Positions 23,021 through 31,314 of a stretch of 37,057 bases of DNA are shown in pieces. The notes below the pieces were generated by a model. It saw nothing but the letters and a program-made list of their open reading frames with translations. It was not told the DNA's origin and searched no databases. The translations under genes and the position numbers were made by a program. The stretch covers positions 1 through 37,057 of the IMG/VR virus record IMGVR_UViG_3300042301_000370; one strand, 5' to 3'. Each line of letters begins with the position of its first letter. Positions within the stretch are counted from its first letter, which is position 1. This DNA is from a virus.

Positions 23021-23136
23021 TGGATAACTTTTTTAATGGAAAATTCTTTGCAGGTGGCTTTTTTGGGTCTATCATAGAAGCTGCTGAACAACTTTATGTA
23101 AAACTTCGGTCATTTACCGAGCGTGGGAGATTTTAA
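23020..23136 (+). CDS. 38-aa Phe/Gly-rich protein
   Basis: A tiny ORF whose ATG overlaps the previous stop (TAATG) and whose TAA overlaps the next ATG, so it fills the gap exactly. It begins MDNFFNGKFFAGGFFG and ends LRSFTERGRF. The Phe-Gly repeats are striking, and the perfect head-to-tail packing argues for a real gene. It could be a short capsid-associated or membrane-active peptide; no family is recognised with certainty. Confidence 0.55.
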   Translation: MDNFFNGKFFAGGFFGSIIEAAEQLYVKLRSFTERGRF

Positions 23137-23441
23137 TGGCTATTAATTTAAAAGCGATAACGGTTTGTATCGGTTATCAACAAATCACTAGCTTGAGCTC
23201 TGCTCAAAGCTTAACAGTACCTTTGCTAGACAAAACAGGTCTTAATCAAAAGCCTACGTTTGCTTTGATTACTCCTGAAACACAAGGTGTTCGTTGGCGT
23301 GATGACGGTACGGCTCCAACATCAACAGTTGGTATGCCTTTGGCGGCTGGCGTGACTTTACAGTACGACGGCGATTTAAATAAAATTCAATTTATTGAGC
23401 AAACTGGTTCAGCCAAGCTCAATATTTCATACTACGCGTAA
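23136..23441 (+). CDS. Conserved small virion-region protein
   Basis: A 101-aa beta-rich protein containing FALITPETQGVRWRDDGTAP and PLAAGVTLQYDGDLNKIQFIEQTGSAKLNISYY. I have seen this pattern in many phage head regions, always as an uncharacterised small beta-sandwich-like protein. Its size and location between portal and scaffold make a head decoration or fibre-base role plausible, but this is inference. It starts in the stop of the preceding micro-ORF. Confidence 0.78.
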   Translation: MAINLKAITVCIGYQQITSLSSAQSLTVPLLDKTGLNQKPTFALITPETQGVRWRDDGTAPTSTVGMPLAAGVTLQYDGDLNKIQFIEQTGSAKLNISYYA

Positions 23442-23450
23442 GGATTAGCT

Positions 23451-23948
23451 ATGGATCTTTCTAACGGCTCAGGTGGTATCGACTCAAGCAAGTTGGTCGA
23501 ATATTTCTCTACTCAATTTTTAAAAGACCTTGGTCAAATGGCCGTATTGCGTGACGAATTGGCAAAACGCCAGGGCGCACTATCAGCCGTTGAAGATGCT
23601 AACAAACTTCGCGCAGATGCTGAAGCTTATGCTGAAAGCAGAAAAGCTGAAACAGACATTAATTTAGCAGAAGCTAAAGCAGCTAATGATGCGTCTAAAG
23701 TGCTAAAAGTCGCGCTAGACGCACGTGAAGCCGAGCTAAATACTCGTGAAGGTCAACTTGATAAAGACACAGTTGCATTGGCTAAAGCTGTAGACGCACA
23801 CAAACAAGCTGTATCAGATGCAGAAGTATCTTTACAGAACGCTCAAAATGAATTAAAAATAGCACAAGATAAGTTAGCTGCTGATCAAGCAGCGTTAGAT
23901 GCACGTGTTAAGGCATTCCAAGACAAGGTTGCATCTATTAACGTATAA
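23451..23948 (+). CDS. Long coiled-coil protein in the head region
   Basis: A 165-aa protein that is almost entirely one helix after residue 20, with heptad-like Ala/Leu spacing and many Lys, Asp and Glu (AREAELNTREGQLDKD). No Cys, no Trp. It precedes the scaffold gene, so it may be a second scaffold-like or core protein, or an assembly adaptor. It has an AAGGA site before its ATG. The 50 bases to the next gene hold no clear terminator. Confidence 0.75.
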   Translation: MDLSNGSGGIDSSKLVEYFSTQFLKDLGQMAVLRDELAKRQGALSAVEDANKLRADAEAYAESRKAETDINLAEAKAANDASKVLKVALDAREAELNTREGQLDKDTVALAKAVDAHKQAVSDAEVSLQNAQNELKIAQDKLAADQAALDARVKAFQDKVASINV

Positions 23949-23998
23949 ATTTTAAACCGTACTGATGCGGTTCATCAGGGTTTCTAAGGAAACAAAAA

Positions 23999-24784
23999 AT
24001 GGACGAAAGTCAAGAAGTAGTACCAGCGGAAGTACCCGCGCCGGAACTGGAAGCAACGGCTGCACCAGACACCGAAGTAGTAGCGCCGGAAGAAACGCCA
24101 GTTGAGCAGGCCGCTAAGACCTTCACACAAGAAGAATTAGACGCTGCGATTGGCAAAAGGCTCGCAAGAGAGCAACGTAAGTGGGAAAGAGAACAGGCTG
24201 CAAAGCAAGCAGAAATGCAAGCCAAGCAAGCGGTTACAGTGGAACTCCCGCCAGCGGATAGCATGGATCCTGAGCAGTATGCTGAGTTATTGGCAGAACG
24301 CAAGGCTCAAGAGCTAATCGCAAGGCGTGAAGAAGCTAGACAGCAAGCCGAACTCCTTGAGGCATTTCACGAACGTGAAGAAGAAGCTAGAAATAAATAT
24401 GATGACTTTGAACAAGTCGCATACAACCCTAAACTTCCAATCACAGACGCGATGGCTCAAACGATTCAACAGTCCGAAGTTGGGCCAGATATTGCCTATT
24501 ATTTAGGTAGTAACCCCAAGGAAGCTGAACGTATTTCTCGTTTATCTGCGCTTATGCAGGCAAAAGAAATTGGAAAGATTGAAAGCAAACTTGCTGACAA
24601 TCCGCCCGTAAAGAAAACCTCGAATGCTCCGGCGCCTATTGCTCCGGTGACGGCTAGAACCTCTGGTTCACCTGCATACGATACTACTGATCCACGCTCG
24701 CTTAAAAGCATGAGCACATCAGAATGGATTGAAGCAGAACGCCAACGCCAGATCAAGAAGTACGAAGCTCAGAGAAACCGCTAA
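23999..24784 (+). CDS. Scaffolding protein
   Basis: A 261-aa protein lying directly before the coat gene. It has an acidic, Pro/Glu/Ala-rich disordered start, a long charged coiled coil (about residues 45-125, TQEELDAAIGKRLAREQRKW), a helical middle and a basic C-terminal helix (EWIEAERQRQIKKYEAQ). This is the classic layout of phage scaffold proteins, whose basic C-terminus binds the coat protein and which leave the prohead before packaging. AAGGAAAC precedes the ATG. Identification is by position and composition. Confidence 0.85.
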   Translation: MDESQEVVPAEVPAPELEATAAPDTEVVAPEETPVEQAAKTFTQEELDAAIGKRLAREQRKWEREQAAKQAEMQAKQAVTVELPPADSMDPEQYAELLAERKAQELIARREEARQQAELLEAFHEREEEARNKYDDFEQVAYNPKLPITDAMAQTIQQSEVGPDIAYYLGSNPKEAERISRLSALMQAKEIGKIESKLADNPPVKKTSNAPAPIAPVTARTSGSPAYDTTDPRSLKSMSTSEWIEAERQRQIKKYEAQRNR

Positions 24785-24805
24785 CCCATTTTTTGAAAGA
24801 ATAAT

Positions 24806-26008
24806 ATGTCAAACTCAATCTTAACCATTGACATGATTACTCGTAAGGCCCTAGAAATCCTCGAGAACAATCTTGTCTTAACTCGTAACGTAAACCGTCA
24901 ATATGACGACTCTTTCGCTGTAGAAGGCGCTAAAATTGGTTCTACATTGCGTATCCGTTTACCGGATCGTGCTTTAGTAACTGACGGCGCAGCTTTGCAA
25001 GTTCAGTCAGACAACGAGCAATTCACAACTTTGGCTGTTGCTAACCAAAAGCACATCGGCGTGAACTTTACATCTGCTGAATTGACAATGCAGTTAGACG
25101 ACTTTGCAGAGCGTGTTTTGAAACCACGTATCTCTCAATTGGCTTCTTCTATCGACGCTGACGTAGCTAACGCTTACAAAGCAATCGGTAACTCAGTTGG
25201 TACACCTGGCACAACTCCTTCTACTTCATTGGTGCTGTTACAAGCTCAACAGAAGTTGAACGAAAACGCTGCTGTTATGTCACCACGTTACGCTACTGTT
25301 AACCCAGCAGCTAACGCTGGCTTAGTTGAAGGCATGAAAGGTTTGTTTAACCCAACAGACACTATCAGCAAGCAATTTAAGAACGGCATGATGGGTATGG
25401 GCGTTTTAGGCTTTGACGAAGTAAATATGTCACAGTCTATCAAGCAACATACAAACGGCGACTGGGGTACAGGTATCACTGTAACTTCAACTGTAACTAC
25501 TGAAGGCGCAACAACTCTTGGTATCAGCTTCACAGGCTCAAGCAAGACTTGGAACGTTGGTGACGTATTTACAATCGCTGATGTATACGCTGTTAACCCA
25601 CAGACACGTGAATCAACTGGCTCACTACAACAGTTCACTGTAACTGCTGCTGCGACTGGTTCTTCAACAGCTACATTGTCTATCAGCCCTGCGTTGTACT
25701 CTGCTGGTCAAGCTTTGGCCACAGTAGCTGCATTGCCTATCGCTGGTAAGACAGTAACTATGTTGGGTTCTGCTCTTGGTCAGTACGCTCAGAACTTGGT
25801 ATACCACAAAGATGCAATCACTTTCGCGACTGCTGACTTGTTGATGCCACAGGGCGTAGACATGGCTTCACGTCAAGTTCACAACGGTATCTCAATGCGT
25901 ATTGTTCGCCAATACGACATTAACAACGACCGTTTGCCTTGCCGTATTGACGTGTTGTATGGCTACAGCACAATCCGTCCACAGATGGCCTGCCGTATTT
26001 GGGGCTAA
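24806..26008 (+). CDS. Major capsid protein, P22 gp5-type
   Basis: A 400-aa coat protein, near the length of P22 gp5 (430). The N-terminal part (LEILENNLVLTRNVNRQYDDSF and VNFTSAELTMQLDDFAERVL) and C-terminal part (YGYSTIRPQMACRI) match the P22-type coat pattern. The Ser/Thr-rich beta segment at about 215-300 would be the inserted domain. It forms the icosahedral shell. Codons are strongly biased to a few choices (for example GCT, ACT, AAC), as expected of the most abundant protein. The ribosome binding site is weak (GAAAGAA), odd for a coat gene. A hairpin terminator follows. Confidence 0.93.
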   Translation: MSNSILTIDMITRKALEILENNLVLTRNVNRQYDDSFAVEGAKIGSTLRIRLPDRALVTDGAALQVQSDNEQFTTLAVANQKHIGVNFTSAELTMQLDDFAERVLKPRISQLASSIDADVANAYKAIGNSVGTPGTTPSTSLVLLQAQQKLNENAAVMSPRYATVNPAANAGLVEGMKGLFNPTDTISKQFKNGMMGMGVLGFDEVNMSQSIKQHTNGDWGTGITVTSTVTTEGATTLGISFTGSSKTWNVGDVFTIADVYAVNPQTRESTGSLQQFTVTAAATGSSTATLSISPALYSAGQALATVAALPIAGKTVTMLGSALGQYAQNLVYHKDAITFATADLLMPQGVDMASRQVHNGISMRIVRQYDINNDRLPCRIDVLYGYSTIRPQMACRIWG

Positions 26009-26015
26009 TCTAACT

Positions 26016-26040
26016 GCTCCCGCGCAAGCGGGGGCTTTTT
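26016..26040 (+). terminator. Hairpin terminator after the coat gene
   Basis: GCTCCCGC (26016-26023), loop GCAA, GCGGGGGC (26028-26035) with one G-T pair, then TTTTT. It is a good intrinsic terminator; some read-through must feed the connector genes unless another promoter exists. Confidence 0.8.
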
Positions 26041-26065
26041 AACTTATTCGTAAAGGAAATTCATC

Positions 26066-26464
26066 ATGGCTCTACCAAATGGTGCAGGTGGTTATCAATT
26101 AGGCGACGGTAACGTCGGTGAAGCTCAGTTGAGCATTCAAGGCGCTCCAACGCTATTGTCTGCTGACGTAACAGTTACTGCTGCTCAGTTAGCTAACGGT
26201 CTATTCACAGTAGACTCTGCTGCTGACATCACAGCAACTCTACCGACTGTAACAGTTCTTGAAGCTGGTATCAGCAGCGCAGAGAAGCCTAATAGCTCAT
26301 TCGACTTCGCAGTTGTTAACGTTGACGCTTCATACCAAGTGACTTTTGCAGTTGGTACAGGTTGGACAATCGTTGGCAATGCAGTTGTTCTTGAAGCTAC
26401 TTCAGCCCAGTTCCGCGCCCGTAAAACAGGCGTAGGTACATGGACTTTGTATCGTATTGCTTAA
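26066..26464 (+). CDS. Small beta protein after the coat gene, possible decoration protein
   Basis: A 132-aa protein rich in Ala, Val, Thr and Gly, with alternating strands (TVTAAQLANGLFTVDS, FAVGTGWTIVG) and no Cys or Trp cluster. It stands alone between two hairpins and has an excellent AAAGGAAA site, so it is probably made in high amount. Position and composition fit a capsid decoration or head-fibre protein. No family is recognised with confidence. Confidence 0.72.
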   Translation: MALPNGAGGYQLGDGNVGEAQLSIQGAPTLLSADVTVTAAQLANGLFTVDSAADITATLPTVTVLEAGISSAEKPNSSFDFAVVNVDASYQVTFAVGTGWTIVGNAVVLEATSAQFRARKTGVGTWTLYRIA

Positions 26465-26472
26465 TGTAATAT

Positions 26473-26495
26473 GCCCCGCTTCGGCGGGGTCTTTA
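26473..26495 (+). terminator. UUCG hairpin terminator
   Basis: CCCCGC (26474-26479), TTCG loop, GCGGGG (26484-26489), flanked by a G-T pair and followed by CTTTAT. It has a very stable tetraloop and a short T-run, so it is a moderate terminator or RNA end stabiliser. Confidence 0.7.
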
Positions 26496-26508
26496 TAAAG
26501 GAAACAGC

Positions 26509-26790
26509 ATGGCTAACAACACTAAACCTATTGGTGTAGCGTATTCAGATCCATTGCTAGACGGCGCTCGTTTTGTGCCAGAAGTTGCTGCTAACACAGC
26601 TGCTTTGACCACAATTACTTCCACCGCTCCTGGCACTGCTGACTACGCTATTCAAGACCTGACAGACACAGGTGGTTTTGGTTTTGCGACTAAAGATGAA
26701 GGCAACACTGTCCTCGCCGTTATCGCTAACCTACAAGCCCGTGTATCACAGCTTGAAACTAAACTAGCAGTTTACGGTTTACTACCATAA
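26509..26790 (+). CDS. Hypothetical small virion-region protein
   Basis: A 93-aa protein with an extended N-terminal half (YSDPLLDGARFVPEVAANTAAL) and a C-terminal coiled-coil helix (VLAVIANLQARVSQLETKL) that could form a trimer. It has an AAAGGAAAC site and sits between two hairpins, like the preceding gene. A trimeric fibre base or decoration subunit would fit, as inference. Family unknown. Confidence 0.7.
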   Translation: MANNTKPIGVAYSDPLLDGARFVPEVAANTAALTTITSTAPGTADYAIQDLTDTGGFGFATKDEGNTVLAVIANLQARVSQLETKLAVYGLLP

Positions 26791-26792
26791 AA

Positions 26793-26812
26793 ATAGGGGC
26801 TTCGGCCCCTAT
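26793..26812. terminator. UUCG hairpin, third in the coat-region series
   Basis: ATAGGGGC (26793-26800), TTCG loop, GCCCCTAT (26805-26812) is a perfect 8-bp stem. The plus strand lacks a T-run after it, while the minus strand has TTTTT, so it may be an RNA processing or stability element in place of a plus-strand terminator. Confidence 0.6.
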
Positions 26813-26827
26813 CTAAATAAAGAAAAT

Positions 26828-27037
26828 ATGCCACTTATCTATCTACAACATCCATTGCACGGCGAAAAAATCGCTACTATGGAATTAGAAGCAGAAAATG
26901 ATGAACAAAATGGCTGGACACGATATACTATCGACACGCCAACTGAATCAGTTGAAGTGGTCGAAGAACAGCTAGAGCCTGTCGTCGAAGAAGTTGTCAA
27001 CACACTTAAACCAAAGACACGACGTAAATCAGTATAA
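26828..27037 (+). CDS. Hypothetical small acidic protein
   Basis: A 69-aa protein with an N-terminal strand segment (MPLIYLQHPLHGEKIATME), an acidic middle rich in Glu and Val (EVVEEQLEPVVEEVV) and a basic end (KPKTRRK). It lies just before the gp4-like gene, where several P22-like phages carry a small head-completion or accessory protein. That placement is the only clue to role. RBS is AAGAAAAT, weak. Confidence 0.65.
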   Translation: MPLIYLQHPLHGEKIATMELEAENDEQNGWTRYTIDTPTESVEVVEEQLEPVVEEVVNTLKPKTRRKSV

Positions 27038-27047
27038 GGAGTAAGCC

Positions 27048-27758
27048 ATGACCACGGCGAATGACCAAATTAACGGCGCGTTGCGCTTACTAGGTGTATT
27101 AGCCGAGGGTGAAACGCCTTCCGCAGCAACATCACAAGATGCTTTGACTGCGCTCAATCAAATGATTGACTCATGGAATACTGAGCGTTTATCTGTCTAC
27201 GCAACCATAGACCAAGTAAAAACTTGGCTACCTAATTTAATATCTAACACGCTAGGCCCTACCGGTACGCTTGTTGGACAACGCCCTATTTTGATTGATG
27301 ATGCAACATACTTCCGTGATCCGTCTAACAACATCTCGTTTGGTATCAAGCTCATCAACCAACAACAATACAACGGTATTGCTGTTAAAACAGTAACATC
27401 CACGTATCCGCAGGTGATGTGGGTCAATATGACCTACCCTGACGTTGAAGTGTACGTGTACCCAGTGCCTACTAAGCCTCTTGAGTTCCACTTTGTGTCG
27501 GTTGAGCCAATTACTAACGTATCTAGCTTGTCAACTAACATCACCATGCCGCCTGGCTACTTGAGAGCTTTTAAATACAACTTGGCGCTTGAGATTGCAG
27601 CCGAGTTCGGTATTAACCCTAACCCACAGGTGTCACGCATTGCGATGACATCTAAGCGTAACTTGAAGCGCATTAACAACCCTGACGACATCATGGCGTT
27701 GCCATACAGCTTGGTAGCAACTCGTCAGCGCTTCAACATTTACAGCGGTAACTACTAA
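27048..27758 (+). CDS. Head completion/tail adaptor protein, P22 gp4-like
   Basis: A 236-aa protein with the gp4-type N-terminal helical pattern (INGALRLLGVLAEGETPSA, ALTALNQMIDSWNTERL) and a C-terminal helix with FKYNLALEIAAEFG. In P22, gp4 binds under the portal after packaging and starts the tail. The portal, gp4 and gp10 order is kept here, although with the coat genes in between. AAGGAG precedes the ATG, and its stop overlaps the next start (TAATG). Good pattern match from memory; alignment would settle it. Confidence 0.85.
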   Translation: MTTANDQINGALRLLGVLAEGETPSAATSQDALTALNQMIDSWNTERLSVYATIDQVKTWLPNLISNTLGPTGTLVGQRPILIDDATYFRDPSNNISFGIKLINQQQYNGIAVKTVTSTYPQVMWVNMTYPDVEVYVYPVPTKPLEFHFVSVEPITNVSSLSTNITMPPGYLRAFKYNLALEIAAEFGINPNPQVSRIAMTSKRNLKRINNPDDIMALPYSLVATRQRFNIYSGNY

Positions 27759-29197
27759 TGCAGACGCCTATCTTAGGACAGGCGTACGTCGCTCGCAGTG
27801 TTAACGCGGCGGATAACCGCATGGTCAACTTATACCCTGAAGCAATCCCTAACGAAGGTCAAACTGCAGGGTGGTTGCAACGCGCCCCTGGCTTGCGTTT
27901 GTTAGCAACCATTGGTAACGGCCCGATTCGTGGTTTGTGGGACTTTCAGCCTGACTCTACAACAGCCTTTGTGGTTTCAGGCGATAGACTATACAAGATT
28001 GACGCAAGCTACAACGCAACGTTTTTAGGTGTTGTGACAGGCACTGGGCCAGTTAGCATGGCCGATAACGGTACGCAATTGTTTATCGCAGCTAATGGCC
28101 CAAGTTACATTTACAACAACACAACCAATGTGTTTGCTCAGATTACCGACGTAGATTTTCCAGGCGCGGTGACTGTGGCTTACCTAGATGGTTATTTTGT
28201 ATTTAACGAGCCGAACAGCCAAAAGGTGTGGGTTACTAGCTTGTTAGACGGCTTGTCTGTTGATCCTTTGGATTTTGCTAGTGCAGAAGGCTCACCTGAC
28301 TTATTAACATCATTAATAGTCAGCAACCGTGAAGTTTGGTTGCTTGGTACTAACTCAATTGAAGTATGGTACGACGCAGGTACACCCGACTTCCCTTTAG
28401 CACGTATTCAAGGAGCATCTAACGAGATTGGTTGCGCTGCGCCATACTCAGTAGCCAAAGCAGACAACAGCGTGTTTTGGCTAGGTTCTGACACACGTGG
28501 TAGGGGTGTTATTTATAGATCTAACGGCTACACTGGCGTCCGTGCTTCCAACCACTCAGTTGAATGGCAAATACAGAACTACGGCAACATTAGCGACGCA
28601 GTAGCTTACACCTATCAGCAAGACGGCCATACTTTCTACGTAATTAACTTTCCAAGTGCAGGTAAAACGTGGGTTTACGACATCACTACGCAATCATGGC
28701 ATGAGAGAGCAGGTTGGTCTAATGGCGATTTTGTACGCCATCGTAGCAACTGTCAAATGAGTTTTAACAACGAAATTATCGTAGGCGACTACGAAAACGG
28801 CAACATTTACGCTTTTGACCTAGATGTTAATAGCGACAACGGTGCAATCCAAAAGTGGCTTAGGTCATGGAGAGCGTTACCATCAGGTACAAACAACCTT
28901 AAGCGTACGGCTCAACATAGTCTACAACTTAATTGTGAAACGGGCGTCGGCTTAAATTTAGGCCAAGGCAGCGACCCCGAGGCAATGTTGCGTTGGTCAG
29001 ATGACGGCGGTCATACGTGGTCTAACGAACATTGGACTAAGATGGGTAAGATTGGTCAATACGGCTACCGCGCGTTTTGGCGTCGTCTTGGTATGACTTT
29101 AAAGTTGCGTGACCGCGTGTATGAGGTATCAGGTACAGACCCAGTGAAAATTGCAATTGTTGGTGCTGAACTCATCATTGATGGGACAAACGCGTAA
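27758..29197 (+). CDS. Packaged DNA stabilisation/tail hub protein, P22 gp10-like
   Basis: A 479-aa protein starting MQTPILGQAYVARSVNAAD and continuing NRMVNLYPEA, the typical start of gp10-family stabilisation proteins, followed by blade-like repeats (GLWDFQPDSTTAFVVSGDRLYKI) of a beta-propeller type and a C-terminal beta region. In P22, gp10 closes the tail tube below gp4 and carries the needle and spikes. The gene overlaps both neighbours by the TAATG arrangement. Length agrees with the family (about 470). Confidence 0.9.
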   Translation: MQTPILGQAYVARSVNAADNRMVNLYPEAIPNEGQTAGWLQRAPGLRLLATIGNGPIRGLWDFQPDSTTAFVVSGDRLYKIDASYNATFLGVVTGTGPVSMADNGTQLFIAANGPSYIYNNTTNVFAQITDVDFPGAVTVAYLDGYFVFNEPNSQKVWVTSLLDGLSVDPLDFASAEGSPDLLTSLIVSNREVWLLGTNSIEVWYDAGTPDFPLARIQGASNEIGCAAPYSVAKADNSVFWLGSDTRGRGVIYRSNGYTGVRASNHSVEWQIQNYGNISDAVAYTYQQDGHTFYVINFPSAGKTWVYDITTQSWHERAGWSNGDFVRHRSNCQMSFNNEIIVGDYENGNIYAFDLDVNSDNGAIQKWLRSWRALPSGTNNLKRTAQHSLQLNCETGVGLNLGQGSDPEAMLRWSDDGGHTWSNEHWTKMGKIGQYGYRAFWRRLGMTLKLRDRVYEVSGTDPVKIAIVGAELIIDGTNA

Positions 29198-29649
29198 TGG
29201 CTAGTCCATTAAATATTACCAAAATACCTGCACCGCGGGTAGCTATTATTGACCCTAATACTGGATTAATCTCACGTGAATGGTATCGTTTTTTATTAAA
29301 TTTGTTTGATTTGACTGGCGCAGGTACTAACGCGGTTTCTTTAGATGAACTGCAAATAGGCCCTCCTAACGTAACGATTGATCAAATAAATCAAAACATA
29401 AATAAAGATAAGTTTGTTGATCTTGCACCGCAATACCAAGATTTATCAGGTTTAATTAAAAACTTGTTTTATGAAGCTCAGTTAGGCTACCAACGCCAAG
29501 AAATCGGCACTATTGCGCCGCAAAACGCTGAAAATGTTTCTATTACTGGTGGGCGTATTGATGGAACGCCAATCGGCGATACAACGACAAGTTCAGGTAA
29601 ATTTACAACGTTAAATGCTACAGGCGGAATTGGCGGCGGTACTTTCTAA
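29197..29649 (+). CDS. Tail-associated protein (fibre adaptor or needle candidate)
   Basis: A 150-aa protein. The N-terminal segment NTGLISREWYRFLLNLF is a pattern I know from small tail proteins of podoviruses next to the gp10-like gene. The C-terminal part (QNAENVSITGGRIDGTPIG, then SGKFTTLNATGG) is a fibre-type repeat, and the chain ends GGGTF, echoing the GGNF end of the fibre-like protein at 21530. The helix-then-fibre layout would suit an adaptor that joins a fibre to the tail hub, or a short needle. Position equals that of P22 gp26. Confidence 0.75.
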   Translation: MASPLNITKIPAPRVAIIDPNTGLISREWYRFLLNLFDLTGAGTNAVSLDELQIGPPNVTIDQINQNINKDKFVDLAPQYQDLSGLIKNLFYEAQLGYQRQEIGTIAPQNAENVSITGGRIDGTPIGDTTTSSGKFTTLNATGGIGGGTF

Positions 29650-29704
29650 AAAAGTGACAAACATGATAAAAAAACATACAATCGTTCAAAATTAAGGAAC
29701 TACC

Positions 29705-31303
29705 ATGCCACAAAGCGGATATACCCCTATTCAGATATACTCCAGTTCATCTGCTGGTAATACCCCGTCGGCTGGAAATTTAACTAATGACACTAAAGGC
29801 GCTGAATTAGCAATTAATATTGCGGACGGCAAATTATTTTATAAAGACGCGTCTAACGTAGTGCAAGTGCTTGCTAATGCTTCATGGTCGGGTACAGTAA
29901 CTAGTGTCGGTGCTACAGCGCCAATTGCATCTTCTGGCGGTACAACACCTACAATTAGCATTAGCCAGGCTACAACAAGTACAAACGGGTATTTATCTAG
30001 TACAGACTGGAACACTTTTAACAATAAACAACCAGCACTTGTTAGCGGCACTAACCTCAAAACTGTAAGTGGAACAAGTTTATTAGGGTCTGGTGATTTA
30101 GGTACCATAGGCGCTACATACGGCGGTACAGGTCAATCAAGCTATACAACTGGCGATCTATTGTACGCATCTAGTAGCACAGCACTAGCTAAATTAGCTG
30201 ATGTAGCAACTGGAAACGCATTGATTTCAGGTGGTGTCGGCGCGGCGCCTTATTGGGGTAAGATTGATCTTACAACCCATGTATCTGGCACATTACCTGT
30301 TGGAAACGGCGGTACAGGTCAAGCCAGCACTTTAACTCAATACGGTTTGGTGTACGCTGCAACTACAACTGCAATGGGCAGCACTGCAGCGGGTACATCA
30401 TCACAAGTATTGATTGGCAACGCATCTGGCGCGCCGACTTGGTCTGGTACACCGTCAATTACATCAATTAATGCTGGCAACATGAAACTTTCTGGCAACA
30501 CGCTAGAAAGTACTAACACCAACGGTAGCATAAATATTACGCCAAATGGAACTGGCGACGTTGTTCAATCTCAATCATCTAATACAAGATACTGGAATAT
30601 TGCAACAACACACCCAGGTTATCTAGGTTACGGCGGTATTGTAGAACTTGGAATAACAACCAACCAATACGGCAACATTGGCGCACAAATTCGACCTAGA
30701 GCATACGGAAACGTTAACGAACAAAAAATAGGACTATCATTTTTTGTTCAAGCTGGCGCTTCAGCGTCGGCTACACCACGTATGCACATTACTGAAGGCG
30801 GCGTAATAATGCCTGCCGTTGATGGAACGCAAAACATTGGTACAAATTCGTTTTATGATGGATCGTCTAGCGTCAATATGCGCTGGAATACCATCTACGC
30901 AACAAACGGAACCATCAACACATCTGATGGGCGAGAAAAAACTGATATACAAGAGTCAGATTTAGGTTTAGCTTTTATTCAATCTTTACAGCCTGTATCG
31001 TATCGTTGGATTTCGCCAGACCCAGCAGTAGCTTGGGTAAAAAATGAAGATGGCGGTGTCGAAAAAATTGAAACGCCAAAAGCAAAAGGTCGTAAACATT
31101 ACGGTCTAATTGCTCAACAGTTAGCCCAAGCAGCGTTAGCAAATAATGTAGACTTAGATGATTTTGCCATTTATATTGAAGGCGACCCAAAAAACCCTGA
31201 ATCGTCAAAAGGATTGCGTTACCACGAATTGATTTCACCGATGATTAAAGCAATTCAAGAGCTAAAAGCAGAATTTGACGAATATAAAAAATTACATCCA
31301 TGA
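29705..31303 (+). CDS. Tail fibre with self-cleaving S74 chaperone domain
   Basis: A 532-aa trimeric fibre-type protein. The start (GYTPIQIYSSSS) is followed by fibre repeats with YGGTGQSSY and GNGGTGQAS turns. Residues about 260-406 match the second spike gene, and from Ser407 (TSDGREKTDI) runs a 126-aa intramolecular chaperone of the endosialidase type, peptidase S74. The domain helps trimer folding and cuts itself off before the Ser of the SDxR motif. The product should bind a host surface sugar or protein. AAGGAAC lies before the ATG. Confidence 0.92.
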   Translation: MPQSGYTPIQIYSSSSAGNTPSAGNLTNDTKGAELAINIADGKLFYKDASNVVQVLANASWSGTVTSVGATAPIASSGGTTPTISISQATTSTNGYLSSTDWNTFNNKQPALVSGTNLKTVSGTSLLGSGDLGTIGATYGGTGQSSYTTGDLLYASSSTALAKLADVATGNALISGGVGAAPYWGKIDLTTHVSGTLPVGNGGTGQASTLTQYGLVYAATTTAMGSTAAGTSSQVLIGNASGAPTWSGTPSITSINAGNMKLSGNTLESTNTNGSINITPNGTGDVVQSQSSNTRYWNIATTHPGYLGYGGIVELGITTNQYGNIGAQIRPRAYGNVNEQKIGLSFFVQAGASASATPRMHITEGGVIMPAVDGTQNIGTNSFYDGSSSVNMRWNTIYATNGTINTSDGREKTDIQESDLGLAFIQSLQPVSYRWISPDPAVAWVKNEDGGVEKIETPKAKGRKHYGLIAQQLAQAALANNVDLDDFAIYIEGDPKNPESSKGLRYHELISPMIKAIQELKAEFDEYKKLHP

Positions 31304-31314
31304 AAGGATATTAA

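Noticed and set aside
23949-23998. Terminator or riboswitch before the scaffold gene
   Set aside because: Only a weak AACCG/CGGTT stem with an 8-base loop and no T-run; the operon probably reads straight through.
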